Of a stretch of DNA of 37,596 bases, positions 15,263-24,174 are shown piece by piece. The translations under genes were made by a program, and so were the position numbers. The number at the start of each line of letters is the position of its first letter. Position 1 is the stretch's first letter. This DNA comes from Alphaproteobacteria bacterium (lineage in GTDB: Bacteria > Pseudomonadota > Alphaproteobacteria > Micavibrionales > Micavibrionaceae): NCBI GenBank assembly GCA_016764775.1, contig JAESRE010000023.1, positions 1 through 37,596 on the forward strand, read 5' to 3'. The notes under the pieces are model-generated. The model saw only the letters and a list, made by a program, of their open reading frames with translations, had not been told where the DNA came from and did no database searches.

Positions 15263-16005
15263 TGGATAAAAAAGAGCTTACAGCCAAGCTGGTCGAAGAA
15301 CTCGGTGCGCTTGATCACTGGGAAGACCGTATCGAGAAGCTGAAAGACTACAGCGACTATTCAATCGCGTTTTCGACGAGTTATTCGCTCGAGGATCAGG
15401 CGATTTTGCATGCAATTGCACAATATGACGTGCCTGTACGTGTGTTCACTCTGGATACGGGGCGTTTATTCGAGCAGACCCATAAAGTTGCGCAAGAATC
15501 CCGCGAAACTTACCCCAATGTCGCGATCGAAACCTTCTATCCCGATGCGCAAAAGACGCAGGAACTGGTCGCCAAGCAAGGGATAAACGGTTTCTTTGAA
15601 TCAGTCGAAAACCGTAAGGCGTGCTGCTTTGTGCGCAAAGTCGAGCCGTTGGGCCGTGCCCTGGAAGGGGTTGATATCTGGATATCAGGCTTGCGTGCGG
15701 CACATTCCGAAAACCGCAGTGATATGCATGTAGCCGAGCTGGATGCAGGGCGTGATATTGCAAAAGTCTCGCCGTTAATCGACGTGAATATCGATGCATT
15801 GAGATCATATATTGACGAATACGACATTCCGTACAATTCTCTGCACGATATCGGTTACCCATCAATCGGTTGTGCACCGTGCACGCGTCCGATCAAGCCG
15901 GGCGAGCATCCGCGTGCGGGCCGCTGGTGGTGGGAAGAGGATAATAAGCAAGAATGCGGTCTGCATCTTGTTGACGGAAAATTGGTTAGAGCTTCGAACA
16001 TATAG
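15262..16005 (+). CDS. cysH: CysH: assimilatory APS/PAPS reductase with iron-sulfur motif
   Basis: A 247-residue thioredoxin-dependent reductase that releases sulfite from activated sulfate. The nucleotide-binding part has FSTSYSLEDQ and LDTGRLF. The catalytic Cys232 is in QECGLH. Four further cysteines form the pattern Cys121-Cys122 and Cys204-x2-Cys207 (KACCFVRK and GCAPC). These cysteines bind a [4Fe-4S] cluster in reductases that prefer adenylylsulfate (APS) over PAPS. No APS kinase gene, or CysC domain on CysN, occurs in the operon, which agrees with direct APS use. The start overlaps the cysG stop by 1 bp, and cysJ begins 9 bp downstream. The protein family is certain, and the APS preference is well supported by the cysteines. 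Confidence 0.95.
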   Translation: MDKKELTAKLVEELGALDHWEDRIEKLKDYSDYSIAFSTSYSLEDQAILHAIAQYDVPVRVFTLDTGRLFEQTHKVAQESRETYPNVAIETFYPDAQKTQELVAKQGINGFFESVENRKACCFVRKVEPLGRALEGVDIWISGLRAAHSENRSDMHVAELDAGRDIAKVSPLIDVNIDALRSYIDEYDIPYNSLHDIGYPSIGCAPCTRPIKPGEHPRAGRWWWEEDNKQECGLHLVDGKLVRASNI

Positions 16006-16014
16006 AGGGAATGA

Positions 16015-17511
16015 ATGCTTAATCCTGAACAGCAGAAACTTTTGCAGGAACTGGAGGCACGGCTAAACCGTGACCAGTTGTTATGGGTGTCGGGCTATTT
16101 ACAAGGCAAAGCCGGTGGTGAAATGGCAGCCGGTATGGGCGCAGCCCCCGCAGCCGATAAGCCGAAGGTGAATATCTATTACGCGACCGAGACGGGCAAT
16201 TCCAAAGGCTTATCCTTGCAGGTTATGAAGGGTCTGAAAGGTGCAGGCTTCAAGGCGAAGAACAATGCGGTGAACCGTTTGAAGGTCGAAGATATACCCA
16301 AAGATGAATTCGCGGTCTTCCTGATTTCTACACACGGTGAGGGCGACCCGCCGGAGACAGCCATCAAGTTTTTTGATGCGATTAAAGCCGCCGATGATAA
16401 TGCGTTGGAGGGGTTGCAATTTGCCATGCTCGGGCTTGGTGATAAGACATACGAGATATTCTGCGGGGCGGCTACGCAATTACAGGAGCAGTTGGAGCGC
16501 CTCGGTGGTAAAGCGTTTCAGGAGATTGCTTTGTTCGATGTCGATTACGCATCACACACGCCGAAATGGATTGATGAGACTGTCGCCGAGTTGAACAAAA
16601 TCGTTGGTGATACGGCGCCAGCCGCTGCTGCCCCGATGGGCTTTGATATGACACCGACGGTGGAGGTTCGCACGGGCAAAGGTTATACGCGCCTCGAACC
16701 TGTCAAAGGTGTTGTAAGGGACATCGTGAATTTGAATGACCACGATTCCAAGAAACAGACCTATCACATCGAAATCGAATATGAAGACGACATCATTTAT
16801 TCCTGCGGGGATGCGGCGGGCATTATTTTGCCGCGCGGTGATGAAGTAGAAGAACGCGAATTGACGCCGCGTCTGTATTCTATCGCGTCTTCCCCGTCTT
16901 ATCACGAAGGGGAAATCCACCTGACGGTTGCGTTGGCGACCTATACGGAAGAGGACGGCAGTATCGGCTACGGGATCGCATCAAAATATCTCGCCGAATT
17001 GAAAGAAGGCGACGAGATCGAGTTCTACATCTCGCAAAACCAGATATTCAATCTGCCTGCTAATGATCAGGATGCGATTATGATCGGCCCCGGTACGGGC
17101 ATCGCGCCGTTCCGTTCATTTGTGTATGAACGCAGCGAATTGGGCCATGACGGCCGGAACTGGGTGATATTCGGTGATCAGCATGCGCATTGTGATTTCC
17201 TGTATCAGACCGAATGGCAGGAGCATCTCGCAACAGAAACCATTCATAAGCTCGACCTCGCATTCTCCCGCGATCAGGACGAGAAAGTCTATGTTCAACA
17301 CCGCCTGCAACAGAATGCCGAAGAATTGATGGCATGGGTCGATGGCGGGGCCGCGATTTATGTGTGCGGTAACAAAGACCCGATGAGCAAGGATGTCGAT
17401 AAAGCCCTCATCGACATTTTCACGCATCAGAAATCATTGTCTCCCGAAGATGCCGAGGATTTCCTCGCCGATCTCGAAGAGCAGGGCCGATACGTAAAGG
17501 ACGTTTACTAA
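16015..17511 (+). CDS. cysJ: CysJ: compact sulfite reductase flavoprotein
   Basis: A 498-residue flavoprotein that would carry electrons from NADPH through FAD and FMN to CysI. Residues 51-195 are a flavodoxin domain (YATETGNSKG, STHGEGDPP, LGLGDKTYE). Residues about 220-345 bind FAD (TPRLYSIASS at 285-293). Residues about 350-498 bind NADPH (IGPGTGIAPFR at 357-367) and end in DVY like E. coli CysJ. Compared with that protein (599 residues), about 95 residues are missing exactly between GDAAGI and LTPRLYS, where the helical connecting domain should be. The reading frame is intact and the flanks align well, so this is a compact architecture rather than a broken gene. Its stop overlaps cysI by 1 bp. 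Confidence 0.9.
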   Translation: MLNPEQQKLLQELEARLNRDQLLWVSGYLQGKAGGEMAAGMGAAPAADKPKVNIYYATETGNSKGLSLQVMKGLKGAGFKAKNNAVNRLKVEDIPKDEFAVFLISTHGEGDPPETAIKFFDAIKAADDNALEGLQFAMLGLGDKTYEIFCGAATQLQEQLERLGGKAFQEIALFDVDYASHTPKWIDETVAELNKIVGDTAPAAAAPMGFDMTPTVEVRTGKGYTRLEPVKGVVRDIVNLNDHDSKKQTYHIEIEYEDDIIYSCGDAAGIILPRGDEVEERELTPRLYSIASSPSYHEGEIHLTVALATYTEEDGSIGYGIASKYLAELKEGDEIEFYISQNQIFNLPANDQDAIMIGPGTGIAPFRSFVYERSELGHDGRNWVIFGDQHAHCDFLYQTEWQEHLATETIHKLDLAFSRDQDEKVYVQHRLQQNAEELMAWVDGGAAIYVCGNKDPMSKDVDKALIDIFTHQKSLSPEDAEDFLADLEEQGRYVKDVY

Positions 17512-19268
17512 TGAGCAACGATAATCCAAAACCCGAAGACATTAACGACCCCGCCAAACTCTCTGCTAACGAGAAGATGAAGACGGACAGCCGCGGTTTG
17601 CGTGGTGATTTGTCCGATGAAATGGCGGACTCCCTGACCGGTGCTATCCCCGAAGTCGGGCAGCAATTGATTAAATTCCACGGTGCGTACATGCAGGACA
17701 ACCGTGACCGCCGTGAAGAGCGCGAGCGTAAGAAGCTGGAATGGGCGTATTCATACATGATCCGCCTGCGTATTCCGGGTGGTGATTTAACGGCTGACCA
17801 ATGGGTCGCGTTGCAGGATTGCTGTAACGAGAACGCGAGCGGCGATGTGAAAATTACAACGCGCCAGACGATCCAGTTTCACGGTGTTGTGAAGGCGCGC
17901 ATGAAGCCGACGATGAAGGATTTCGATGCGTTGGGGCTGGATGCAATTGCCGCATGTGGTGATGTGAATAGAAACGTGATGGCGGGGGCTTACCCTGACC
18001 TTGCGCCGTATCACGCCGAAGTTTTTGATTATGCGCGCAAGATTAGTGAGCATTTGCTGCCGCGTACAGGCGCGTTCAAGGAAGTCTGGCTGGATGGCGA
18101 GAAGCTGGAGCAGGACAAACCGCCCGAGGATGACCCGCTCTATAAGGACATTTATCTGCCGCGTAAGTTCAAGATCGCGATTGCGATTCCGCCGCATAAT
18201 GAAAACGATGTGTTCTCCAACGATATCGGTTTGATTGCGATTGGTGAAGGCGACGAATTCCAAGGCTTTAACGTCTCTATTGGCGGTGGTTTCGGAACAA
18301 CGCATGGTAACCTGCAAACATATCCGCGCCGTGGCACGATTATCGGTTTTGTACCGAAAGACCAGGCTCTGGATTGCGTGTGGCAGATCGCCGCCGTTCA
18401 GCGTGACTACGGGAACCGCGAGGCCCGTAACCAAGCGCGTTTGAAGTACACGGTTGATCGCTTGGGCGTTGATTTCTTCAAAGGTGAAGTCGAGAAACGT
18501 TGCGGATTCAAGCTTGAAGAGGCGCGTCCATACAAGTTCACCTATCGCGGCGACCCGTATGGTTGGTATGAAGATCATCACGGTGAGTGGTTTTACGGCA
18601 TTTTTGTTGAGAATGGCCGCGTGATTGACGGCAAGACCGCGTTCGGCGCCGAGTACAACATCAAATCCGCACTCTATGAAGTTGCCAAGACGGGTAAGTG
18701 CGGTGTGCGGTTTACGGGTAACCAGAACGTGATGCTGACCCATGTGGCCGAGAAAGATAAAAAGGCGCTGGAAGACATCCTGAAAAAGCACGGCGTGGAT
18801 GTGGAAGCGGCGTCGAAAGCGCGTAAAGAAGCGATTGCCTGTGTGGCGTTGCCTACTTGTCCGCTGGCGTTGGCTGAAGCTCAACGTTATTTGCCGGACC
18901 TGATTTCCAAGATTGAAGACGTGCAGGACAAGCACGGATTAAAAGACGAAGCGATGACGATCCGTATGACGGGTTGCCCGAACGGATGCGGTCGTCCCTA
19001 CATGGCGGAGATCGGGTTTGTCGGTAAGGCGGCGGGTAAATACGCCCTGCGTCTTGGCGGTGACTATGAAGGTGAGCGCCTGAACCAGGTATACAAGGAA
19101 GAGGTCGATGAGGCTGAAGCTTTGGAAACTTTGGATGAATTGTTTGGCGAGTTTGTGAAGAACCGTGACGGCGAAGAGCGTTTCGGTGATTACATCCATC
19201 GCACGCATTTCAAAGGCAAAGAGTTTGACGGTAAAGCGATTGCGGCTCAAGCGGTCGCGGCAGAGTAG
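17511..19268 (+). CDS. cysI: CysI: sulfite reductase hemoprotein
   Basis: A 585-residue siroheme and [4Fe-4S] protein that reduces sulfite to sulfide with six electrons. The cluster and siroheme cysteines are in place: Cys444 and Cys450 (CVALPTC) and Cys489 and Cys493 (GCPNGCG). The substrate-binding arginine and lysine regions (ITTRQTIQFHG, VNRNVM, RLKYTVD) are conserved, and the length is close to E. coli CysI (570). The gene starts on the last base of the cysJ stop and is followed by cysD after 15 bp. Siroheme comes from cysG at the head of the operon. A ferredoxin-dependent homologue is less likely because the flavoprotein gene is directly upstream. Confidence 0.96.
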   Translation: MSNDNPKPEDINDPAKLSANEKMKTDSRGLRGDLSDEMADSLTGAIPEVGQQLIKFHGAYMQDNRDRREERERKKLEWAYSYMIRLRIPGGDLTADQWVALQDCCNENASGDVKITTRQTIQFHGVVKARMKPTMKDFDALGLDAIAACGDVNRNVMAGAYPDLAPYHAEVFDYARKISEHLLPRTGAFKEVWLDGEKLEQDKPPEDDPLYKDIYLPRKFKIAIAIPPHNENDVFSNDIGLIAIGEGDEFQGFNVSIGGGFGTTHGNLQTYPRRGTIIGFVPKDQALDCVWQIAAVQRDYGNREARNQARLKYTVDRLGVDFFKGEVEKRCGFKLEEARPYKFTYRGDPYGWYEDHHGEWFYGIFVENGRVIDGKTAFGAEYNIKSALYEVAKTGKCGVRFTGNQNVMLTHVAEKDKKALEDILKKHGVDVEAASKARKEAIACVALPTCPLALAEAQRYLPDLISKIEDVQDKHGLKDEAMTIRMTGCPNGCGRPYMAEIGFVGKAAGKYALRLGGDYEGERLNQVYKEEVDEAEALETLDELFGEFVKNRDGEERFGDYIHRTHFKGKEFDGKAIAAQAVAAE

Positions 19269-19283
19269 AGGAAGGACGTAACA

Positions 19284-20189
19284 ATGACATTACCCAATTA
19301 TTTGCAGGAGCTGGAGGATGAGGCGATTTTCATCATCCGTGAAGCGATCTCAGTCGCGGATAATCCTGTCATGCTGTATTCGATCGGCAAGGATTCAAGT
19401 GTCCTGCTGCATCTGACGCTGAAAGCGTTTGCGCCCGCGAAATGTCCTGTGCCGCTGCTTCATGTTGATACGACATGGAAGTTTCAGGAGATGATCAAGT
19501 TCCGCGATGAAACGGCGAAGAAGCATGATCTGAAGCTGCATGTGCATATTAATCAGGACGGTGTGGATATGGGTATCGGTCCGTTCGAGCACGGTAGTCG
19601 CCAGCATACGCAGATTATGAAGACCGATGCGCTGAAACAGGCGCTGGATAAGCATAAGTTCGATTTCATTCTGATCGGCGCACGCCGCGATGAAGAAAAA
19701 TCCCGCGCCAAGGAACGTGTGTTCTCGACACGGAATAAATTCCACGCATGGGACCCGAAAAACCAACAGCCTGAATTCGGTTGGTTGTACAACACACGCC
19801 TGCAACAGGGGCACAGCTCCCGCGTGTCGCCGATCTCCAATTGGACGGAGCAGGATGTCTGGGAATACATCATGCATGAGAATATCGATCTCGTGCCTCT
19901 GTACTTCGCCAAGGAACGCCCTGTGGTCGAGCAGGAAGACGGTATGTTGATTATGGTTGATGATGACCGTATGCCGATTGATGAGGATACCGAAGTTAAG
20001 AACATGAAAATCCGTTTCCGTACGCTGGGGTGTTACCCGTTGACGGGGGCGATTGAATCCGAGGCGGAAACGCTGGAGGAAATCGTTGAAGAGCTGCGCC
20101 TGAGCAAGCATTCGGAACGTCAGGGCCGCTTGATTGATAAGGATTCATCGGCATCCATGGAACAAAAGAAAAAGATGGGATATTTCTAA
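19284..20189 (+). CDS. cysD: CysD: sulfate adenylyltransferase subunit 2
   Basis: A 301-residue ATP-pyrophosphatase-type subunit that forms APS from sulfate and ATP. The PP-loop is [12 protein letters not shown] (residues about 33-44). [30 protein letters not shown] and [10 protein letters not shown] are all typical of CysD, and the length equals that of E. coli CysD (302). Its partner CysN follows after 2 bp, giving a tightly coupled heterodimer. It is the fifth gene of the cys operon. A ribosome binding site (GAGGAAGGA) precedes the ATG. Nothing unusual is seen. Confidence 0.97.
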   Translation: MTLPNYLQELEDEAIFIIREAISVADNPVMLYSIGKDSSVLLHLTLKAFAPAKCPVPLLHVDTTWKFQEMIKFRDETAKKHDLKLHVHINQDGVDMGIGPFEHGSRQHTQIMKTDALKQALDKHKFDFILIGARRDEEKSRAKERVFSTRNKFHAWDPKNQQPEFGWLYNTRLQQGHSSRVSPISNWTEQDVWEYIMHENIDLVPLYFAKERPVVEQEDGMLIMVDDDRMPIDEDTEVKNMKIRFRTLGCYPLTGAIESEAETLEEIVEELRLSKHSERQGRLIDKDSSASMEQKKKMGYF

Positions 20190-20191
20190 AA

Positions 20192-21430
20192 ATGGCTAAC
20201 GATAAAGATTTGAAAACCATTCAGTTTCTGACCTGTGGTCACGTGGATGACGGGAAGTCGACCTTGATCGGTCGCCTGTTGCACGACATCGGTGTTGTGC
20301 CTGATGACCAGATTGATGCCGCCAAGGATGATGAGGGGAATATTGATTATTCCCTGTTCACGGATGGTCTGGAAGATGAGCGCCGCCAAGGAATTACGAT
20401 TGATGTGGCCTACCGTTATTTCCGCCATGACGGGTGCCGTTACCGTATCGCCGACACACCGGGTCACCTTGAATATATGCGTAATATGGCGGTGGCAGCC
20501 GTTTCATCGGATATTGCCGTGATCCTCGTTGACGGTATTCACGGTGTGCGTTTGCAAACCGTGCAATACAGCAAGATCGCGCGTTTCTTTGGTGTGAAGC
20601 AGTTCTTGGTTGCCATTAACAAGATGGATGCCGTGCAGTATTCACAGGACCGCTTTCACGAAATCCAGAAAGCGTATCTGGATGAATTCGAAAATGACGA
20701 TTCCGATTGTGTTGTGAATTTTGTCCCTGTCAGTGCGATTGAAGGCGACAACGTGGCCGAGAAAAGCAGCAATATGAGCTGGTATATCGGTCCGACCGTT
20801 CTTGAATATCTGCAAAAGGCGGATCGTCACACGCACACCAATGAAAGCATTCGCTTGCCGATCCAACACATGATGAAGGATGAAGAGGGCAAACGCTGGT
20901 ATATGGGGACGCTGCATGGCGGGTCTTTAAAGATCGGTGACAAGATCGTTTCCGTTGATAGCGGACAGACAGCGACCATTGATGGGCTGGTTTACAGCGG
21001 TGAACATGTCGAGATCGTCAATCGCCGTCAGGCCGTGGCCGTACGTGTGGCCGAAGATATCGATATTACCCGTGGGTCCGTTCTGGCGCCCGCCGAAAAG
21101 GAGCACGAAGTGGGTGAGGCGTTTTATGCCGATATTTTATGGCTCGATAAAAAGTATCAGGACAAGGATACGTTCAGCGGCACAGTCAAAATCCACCATC
21201 AGGAAACGCAGACACAAGTCACCATCAAGGATGACGAAACAGCCAACGATAACGGCCCGCTGAAAAGTGGCTTTGTCAATCTGGCCAAGCCGATTGCGAT
21301 GGATGTGTTTGAGAGCAACCCGCATACGGGCCTGTTTATCCTGATCGATCCGTATACGGAGCTGGCTGTTGGTGTTGGTACGGTTAACCGTGTTATTCCG
21401 ATGCAATTTGCGGGCAGCAGTTCTATCTAA
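20192..21430 (+). CDS. cysN: CysN: sulfate adenylyltransferase GTPase subunit
   Basis: A 412-residue translation-factor-like GTPase that drives APS formation by CysD. The P-loop is GHVDDGKST (residues 16-24), followed by the switch region QGITIDVAYRYF, DTPGH and NKMD. Beta-barrel domains 2 and 3 follow. The protein ends without a fused CysC (APS kinase) domain, so the product of the pair is APS, which the iron-sulfur CysH can reduce directly. E. coli CysN is about 475 residues, and this version is shorter in the C-terminal part. It is the last gene of the operon. No standard U-tract terminator follows; the hairpin before trkH lies 30 bp downstream. Confidence 0.95.
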   Translation: MANDKDLKTIQFLTCGHVDDGKSTLIGRLLHDIGVVPDDQIDAAKDDEGNIDYSLFTDGLEDERRQGITIDVAYRYFRHDGCRYRIADTPGHLEYMRNMAVAAVSSDIAVILVDGIHGVRLQTVQYSKIARFFGVKQFLVAINKMDAVQYSQDRFHEIQKAYLDEFENDDSDCVVNFVPVSAIEGDNVAEKSSNMSWYIGPTVLEYLQKADRHTHTNESIRLPIQHMMKDEEGKRWYMGTLHGGSLKIGDKIVSVDSGQTATIDGLVYSGEHVEIVNRRQAVAVRVAEDIDITRGSVLAPAEKEHEVGEAFYADILWLDKKYQDKDTFSGTVKIHHQETQTQVTIKDDETANDNGPLKSGFVNLAKPIAMDVFESNPHTGLFILIDPYTELAVGVGTVNRVIPMQFAGSSSI

Positions 21431-21459
21431 ACGGCTTGCGTTCGCAGTGTTTTTTCGTT

Positions 21460-21494
21460 CTGATGTGCAGATGGTTTCACAACTTGCACATCAG
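21460..21494 (+). promoter_or_regulatory. Perfect 10-bp hairpin directly before trkH
   Basis: CTGATGTGCA (21460-21469) and TGCACATCAG (21485-21494) are perfect complements around a 15-nt loop. The right arm ends 2 bp before the trkH ATG (21497) and covers the place where a ribosome binding site would lie. No good Shine-Dalgarno sequence is otherwise visible. It could limit trkH translation, or bind a regulator. The T run (21450-21455) precedes rather than follows it, so it is not a normal terminator for cysN. Confidence 0.6.
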
Positions 21495-21496
21495 GC

Positions 21497-22945
21497 ATGA
21501 AATTCCAGTTGATCGGATACGCGCTCGGCGTTCTTATTACCGTCATCGGCTTAACGCTGACGATTCCGGCGATCGTGGATTATTACTTCGATCACGATAA
21601 CGCCCAGATATTCTTCTTTAATGCTGTTGTGTGTGTCTTTTTCGGCGGTGGTCTGATTATTTCCAATCGTTCATACGATCCACATATCCGTACGCGCGAG
21701 GCGTTTTTGTTGACGATCGGGGGGATGATTGTCACGTGCTTCTTCTGTGCATGGCCGTTGATTATGTCGAACCTGCATTTGAGTGTGGTCGATGCGGTGT
21801 TCGAGGCTGTTTCGGGTATTACGACCACAGGGGCGACGGTACTGGATGAGTTGCGCATCGTGTCGCCGGGGATGTTGTTCTGGCGGTCTTTGATGCAATG
21901 GTTCGGCGGGTTCGGGTTTATCCTGTTTGCGACGATTTTGCTGCCGTATCTAAAGGTCGGCGGTATGCAGATATTTCGCAGTGAATCCGCGGGGCACACT
22001 GATAAGGTTATGCCCCGCAGTGTCGAGTTGATGGCCTCCATGTTACAGCTTTACGCAGCGATGACGGCTGTTTTCGTGCTTGGTTATATTGCCGTGGGCA
22101 TGAATGGTTTTGATGCCCTCAACCATGCCATGACGACCATCTCCACAGGCGGGTTCACCACCTATAATGAATCTTTCGCCAGATTTCAGGATAATCCGGG
22201 CATTCATTATGCCGCTTCCATATTTATGATTTTGTCGGCGCTGCCGTTCATTGTGTATATGCGTCTGGTGTTTCAGCGTAAGCTGTCATTTATTACAGAC
22301 TCGCAAGTACGCGTGTTTTTGTGGGCGCTTACATTTTTGGTGATTGCGATTACCCTCTGGCTATGGATGTTCGGTTATTATTCTCTCGAGCACAGTTTCC
22401 GTTCCGCCTTATTTAATGTGGCGTCTATCATGACCACTACGGGGTATATCGAGGGGGACTATACCGCATGGGGCGGGTTTACCTCGCTGGTGTTTCTCAT
22501 TTTGCTCTATACGGGTGCTTGTGCGGGTTCCAGCGGTGGCGGTATGAAGATCATGCGTTTGATCGTGGCGTGGAAAGTGACTATGCGCCAGTTTAAAACG
22601 CTTATTTATCCGAACGGTGTTTTCGTTCTGAACTACCAACGGCACCGCCTTAAAGACAGGACCGTTCTCAGCGTTCTCGGGTTTTTAAGTCTGTATGTCG
22701 GGGCAAACGTCATTTTTACGGTCTTGCTGGCGGCTACGGGACTGGATTTTGAAACCTCCATGAGTGCTGCTGCGGCGGCTTTGGGGAATGTCGGTGCCGG
22801 TACAGGCGCTATAATCGGGCCGCTTGGCTCTTATGCGGATTTGCCGGACTCCTCCAAGATTATTCTTTCACTGGCCATGCTGTTCGGACGTCTTGAACTG
22901 CTGGCATTCCTCGTGATCTTTACGAAAAATTTCTGGAATGACTGA
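21497..22945 (+). CDS. trkH: TrkH-type potassium uptake channel
   Basis: A 482-residue inner-membrane protein that moves potassium as part of the Trk system, normally with the cytoplasmic subunit TrkA (not in this window). Four pore-loop motifs are visible in order: GITTTGATV, TISTGGFTT, IMTTTGYI and LGNVGAGTG, each with the filter glycine. The start GYALGVLITVIGLTLTIPA and the full length match E. coli TrkH (483). A 10-bp hairpin abuts its ATG. The gene lies 66 bp after cysN and may share its transcript or have its own promoter. The downstream DUF6134-like gene begins within or just after its 3' end. Confidence 0.95.
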   Translation: MKFQLIGYALGVLITVIGLTLTIPAIVDYYFDHDNAQIFFFNAVVCVFFGGGLIISNRSYDPHIRTREAFLLTIGGMIVTCFFCAWPLIMSNLHLSVVDAVFEAVSGITTTGATVLDELRIVSPGMLFWRSLMQWFGGFGFILFATILLPYLKVGGMQIFRSESAGHTDKVMPRSVELMASMLQLYAAMTAVFVLGYIAVGMNGFDALNHAMTTISTGGFTTYNESFARFQDNPGIHYAASIFMILSALPFIVYMRLVFQRKLSFITDSQVRVFLWALTFLVIAITLWLWMFGYYSLEHSFRSALFNVASIMTTTGYIEGDYTAWGGFTSLVFLILLYTGACAGSSGGGMKIMRLIVAWKVTMRQFKTLIYPNGVFVLNYQRHRLKDRTVLSVLGFLSLYVGANVIFTVLLAATGLDFETSMSAAAAALGNVGAGTGAIIGPLGSYADLPDSSKIILSLAMLFGRLELLAFLVIFTKNFWND

Positions 22946-22976
22946 ACCGTTTTTACGCACACAGCGTAAAAGGAAC

Positions 22977-23621
22977 ATGATCAAGAAAAGCCATTCATTA
23001 TTTGTATGCACTCTTTTGCTGTCGACACCTGCGCAGGCCGTTGTTCCGCAGCAGGGAGAGCTGGTTTTCGATATTTACCGCAACGGCAAGCCGTTCGGTA
23101 CGCATAAGCTGGTTTTTGACGAAAACGGCGCGGTGACCGAGGTCCAAATCGATATCAACATGCAGTACAAGCTGGGGCCGATTACATTGTTCCGTTATGA
23201 CCACAGCAATACCGAGATTTGGGACGGTGACCGGATCGTTTCCATGAAGTCGGAAACGGATGATGACGGCAAGCAGTATGACATCGATGCGGAGTGGGGC
23301 GAGCAGCTCTCAGTGGACGCTAATGGCGAAACCTTCACGGCCGCGCCAATGTATACGACCAGTTACTGGAACCCGATTGCTTTGGAAGGCGACAAGCTTC
23401 TGAACACGCAGAAAGGGGAAGTCGAGGATATCACCGTTGATTATAAGGGCGTGGAAGAGTTCGAGGTTGCGGGGACCACAGTACAGGCAAAGCATTACAG
23501 CGTTGATGCCAGCGTCCCGATCGAGATCTGGTACGATGAGAAAACCAATCAATGGGTGGGGTTGAAGTTCAATATACGCGGATCAGATTTTGAATATCGC
23601 CGGATGACGCCTATTCAATAA
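22977..23621 (+). CDS. Exported DUF6134-like protein
   Basis: A 214-residue protein with a signal peptide (residues 1-18, ending near TPAQA) and a mature domain rich in beta-strands, starting QGELVFDIYRNGKPFG. This pattern resembles the DUF6134 family of uncharacterised exported proteins, with no known catalytic residues. An AAAAGGA sequence lies only 2 bp before this ATG, unusually close. The frame also begins at an ATG at 22938, which overlaps the trkH stop by 8 bp, and that start (13 residues longer) is possible through coupling. It is convergent with the DUF3833 lipoprotein gene, 2 bp away, and a small inverted repeat AATAAG-CTTA-CTTATT spans the two ends. The function is unknown; a periplasmic lipid-binding role is a guess. 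Confidence 0.78.
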   Translation: MIKKSHSLFVCTLLLSTPAQAVVPQQGELVFDIYRNGKPFGTHKLVFDENGAVTEVQIDINMQYKLGPITLFRYDHSNTEIWDGDRIVSMKSETDDDGKQYDIDAEWGEQLSVDANGETFTAAPMYTTSYWNPIALEGDKLLNTQKGEVEDITVDYKGVEEFEVAGTTVQAKHYSVDASVPIEIWYDEKTNQWVGLKFNIRGSDFEYRRMTPIQ

Positions 23622-23623
23622 GC

Positions 23624-24166
23624 TTACTTATTCCGCTTATCAAAGAAGATGTAGACTTCGCCGAGACGGAAACCCCAGCGGCGGATTGTCGCCTTGTTAA
23701 ACAGGATATTTTCGTCCTGCAGATACATCCAGTCATCGAATGTTACACGCCATGTTTTGCCTTCAACGGGTAGGTCGAACGTGTATCTGAAGTTAAAGGC
23801 ATTGCCCGAACTTTCGCCCTCGGCGATACCGACGACACCATCGGCTACACCGTTATAAGAGTTCTTGCCGGTTTTGGTGATTGTCCAGACGCGTTGTTCG
23901 GTTGCGCCGTCGTCATATTGAAAATCCTCAGTGAGGATCAGCACTTTATTCTCTGCGTCCCAGTCACCTTGTATATCGACGACAAAACGGCGTCTTACTT
24001 TGCCGAAGCGGTCCTGAAAAACGCCCCACGCTTTGCTTTTACCCTGAAAGTAGTTTTCAATTTTTAATTCAGGGCTTTTGTTTTGATAGTCTTGTACATC
24101 CACGCTGCTACATCCCCATATCAAAAACAGGCTCAAAAAACTCAAAATTCTATATTGCGCCTTCAT
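23624..24166 (-). CDS. DUF3833 family lipoprotein
   Basis: A 180-residue lipoprotein. The signal peptide ends in the lipobox FLIWGC with the lipidated cysteine at residue 19, followed by Ser-Ser. The mature domain (SPELKIENYFQGKSKAWGVF, FVVDIQGDWD, FRYTFDLPV, DDWMYLQDENILFNKATIRR in that order) matches DUF3833. The function of this family is unknown, but it recurs in gene sets with a CFA-type methyltransferase, DUF1365 and an FAD oxidoreductase. Exactly that set lies upstream here. It starts 8 bp after the methyltransferase ends. A role in holding or sensing the modified lipid at the outer membrane is inference. Confidence 0.88.
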   Translation of the reverse strand: MKAQYRILSFLSLFLIWGCSSVDVQDYQNKSPELKIENYFQGKSKAWGVFQDRFGKVRRRFVVDIQGDWDAENKVLILTEDFQYDDGATEQRVWTITKTGKNSYNGVADGVVGIAEGESSGNAFNFRYTFDLPVEGKTWRVTFDDWMYLQDENILFNKATIRRWGFRLGEVYIFFDKRNK

Positions 24167-24174
24167 AGTGTTGT

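Noticed and set aside
17787-18935. Long open frame of 382 codons on the minus strand
   Set aside because: It lies wholly opposite cysI, whose motifs and length are intact. It has no recognisable domain and no ribosome binding site of note.
19395-20111. Open frame of 238 codons opposite cysD
   Set aside because: Antisense shadow of a well-conserved gene, with no domain or coupling.
21431-21496. Intrinsic terminator after cysN
   Set aside because: The strong hairpin is not followed by a T run; the T run lies upstream of it.
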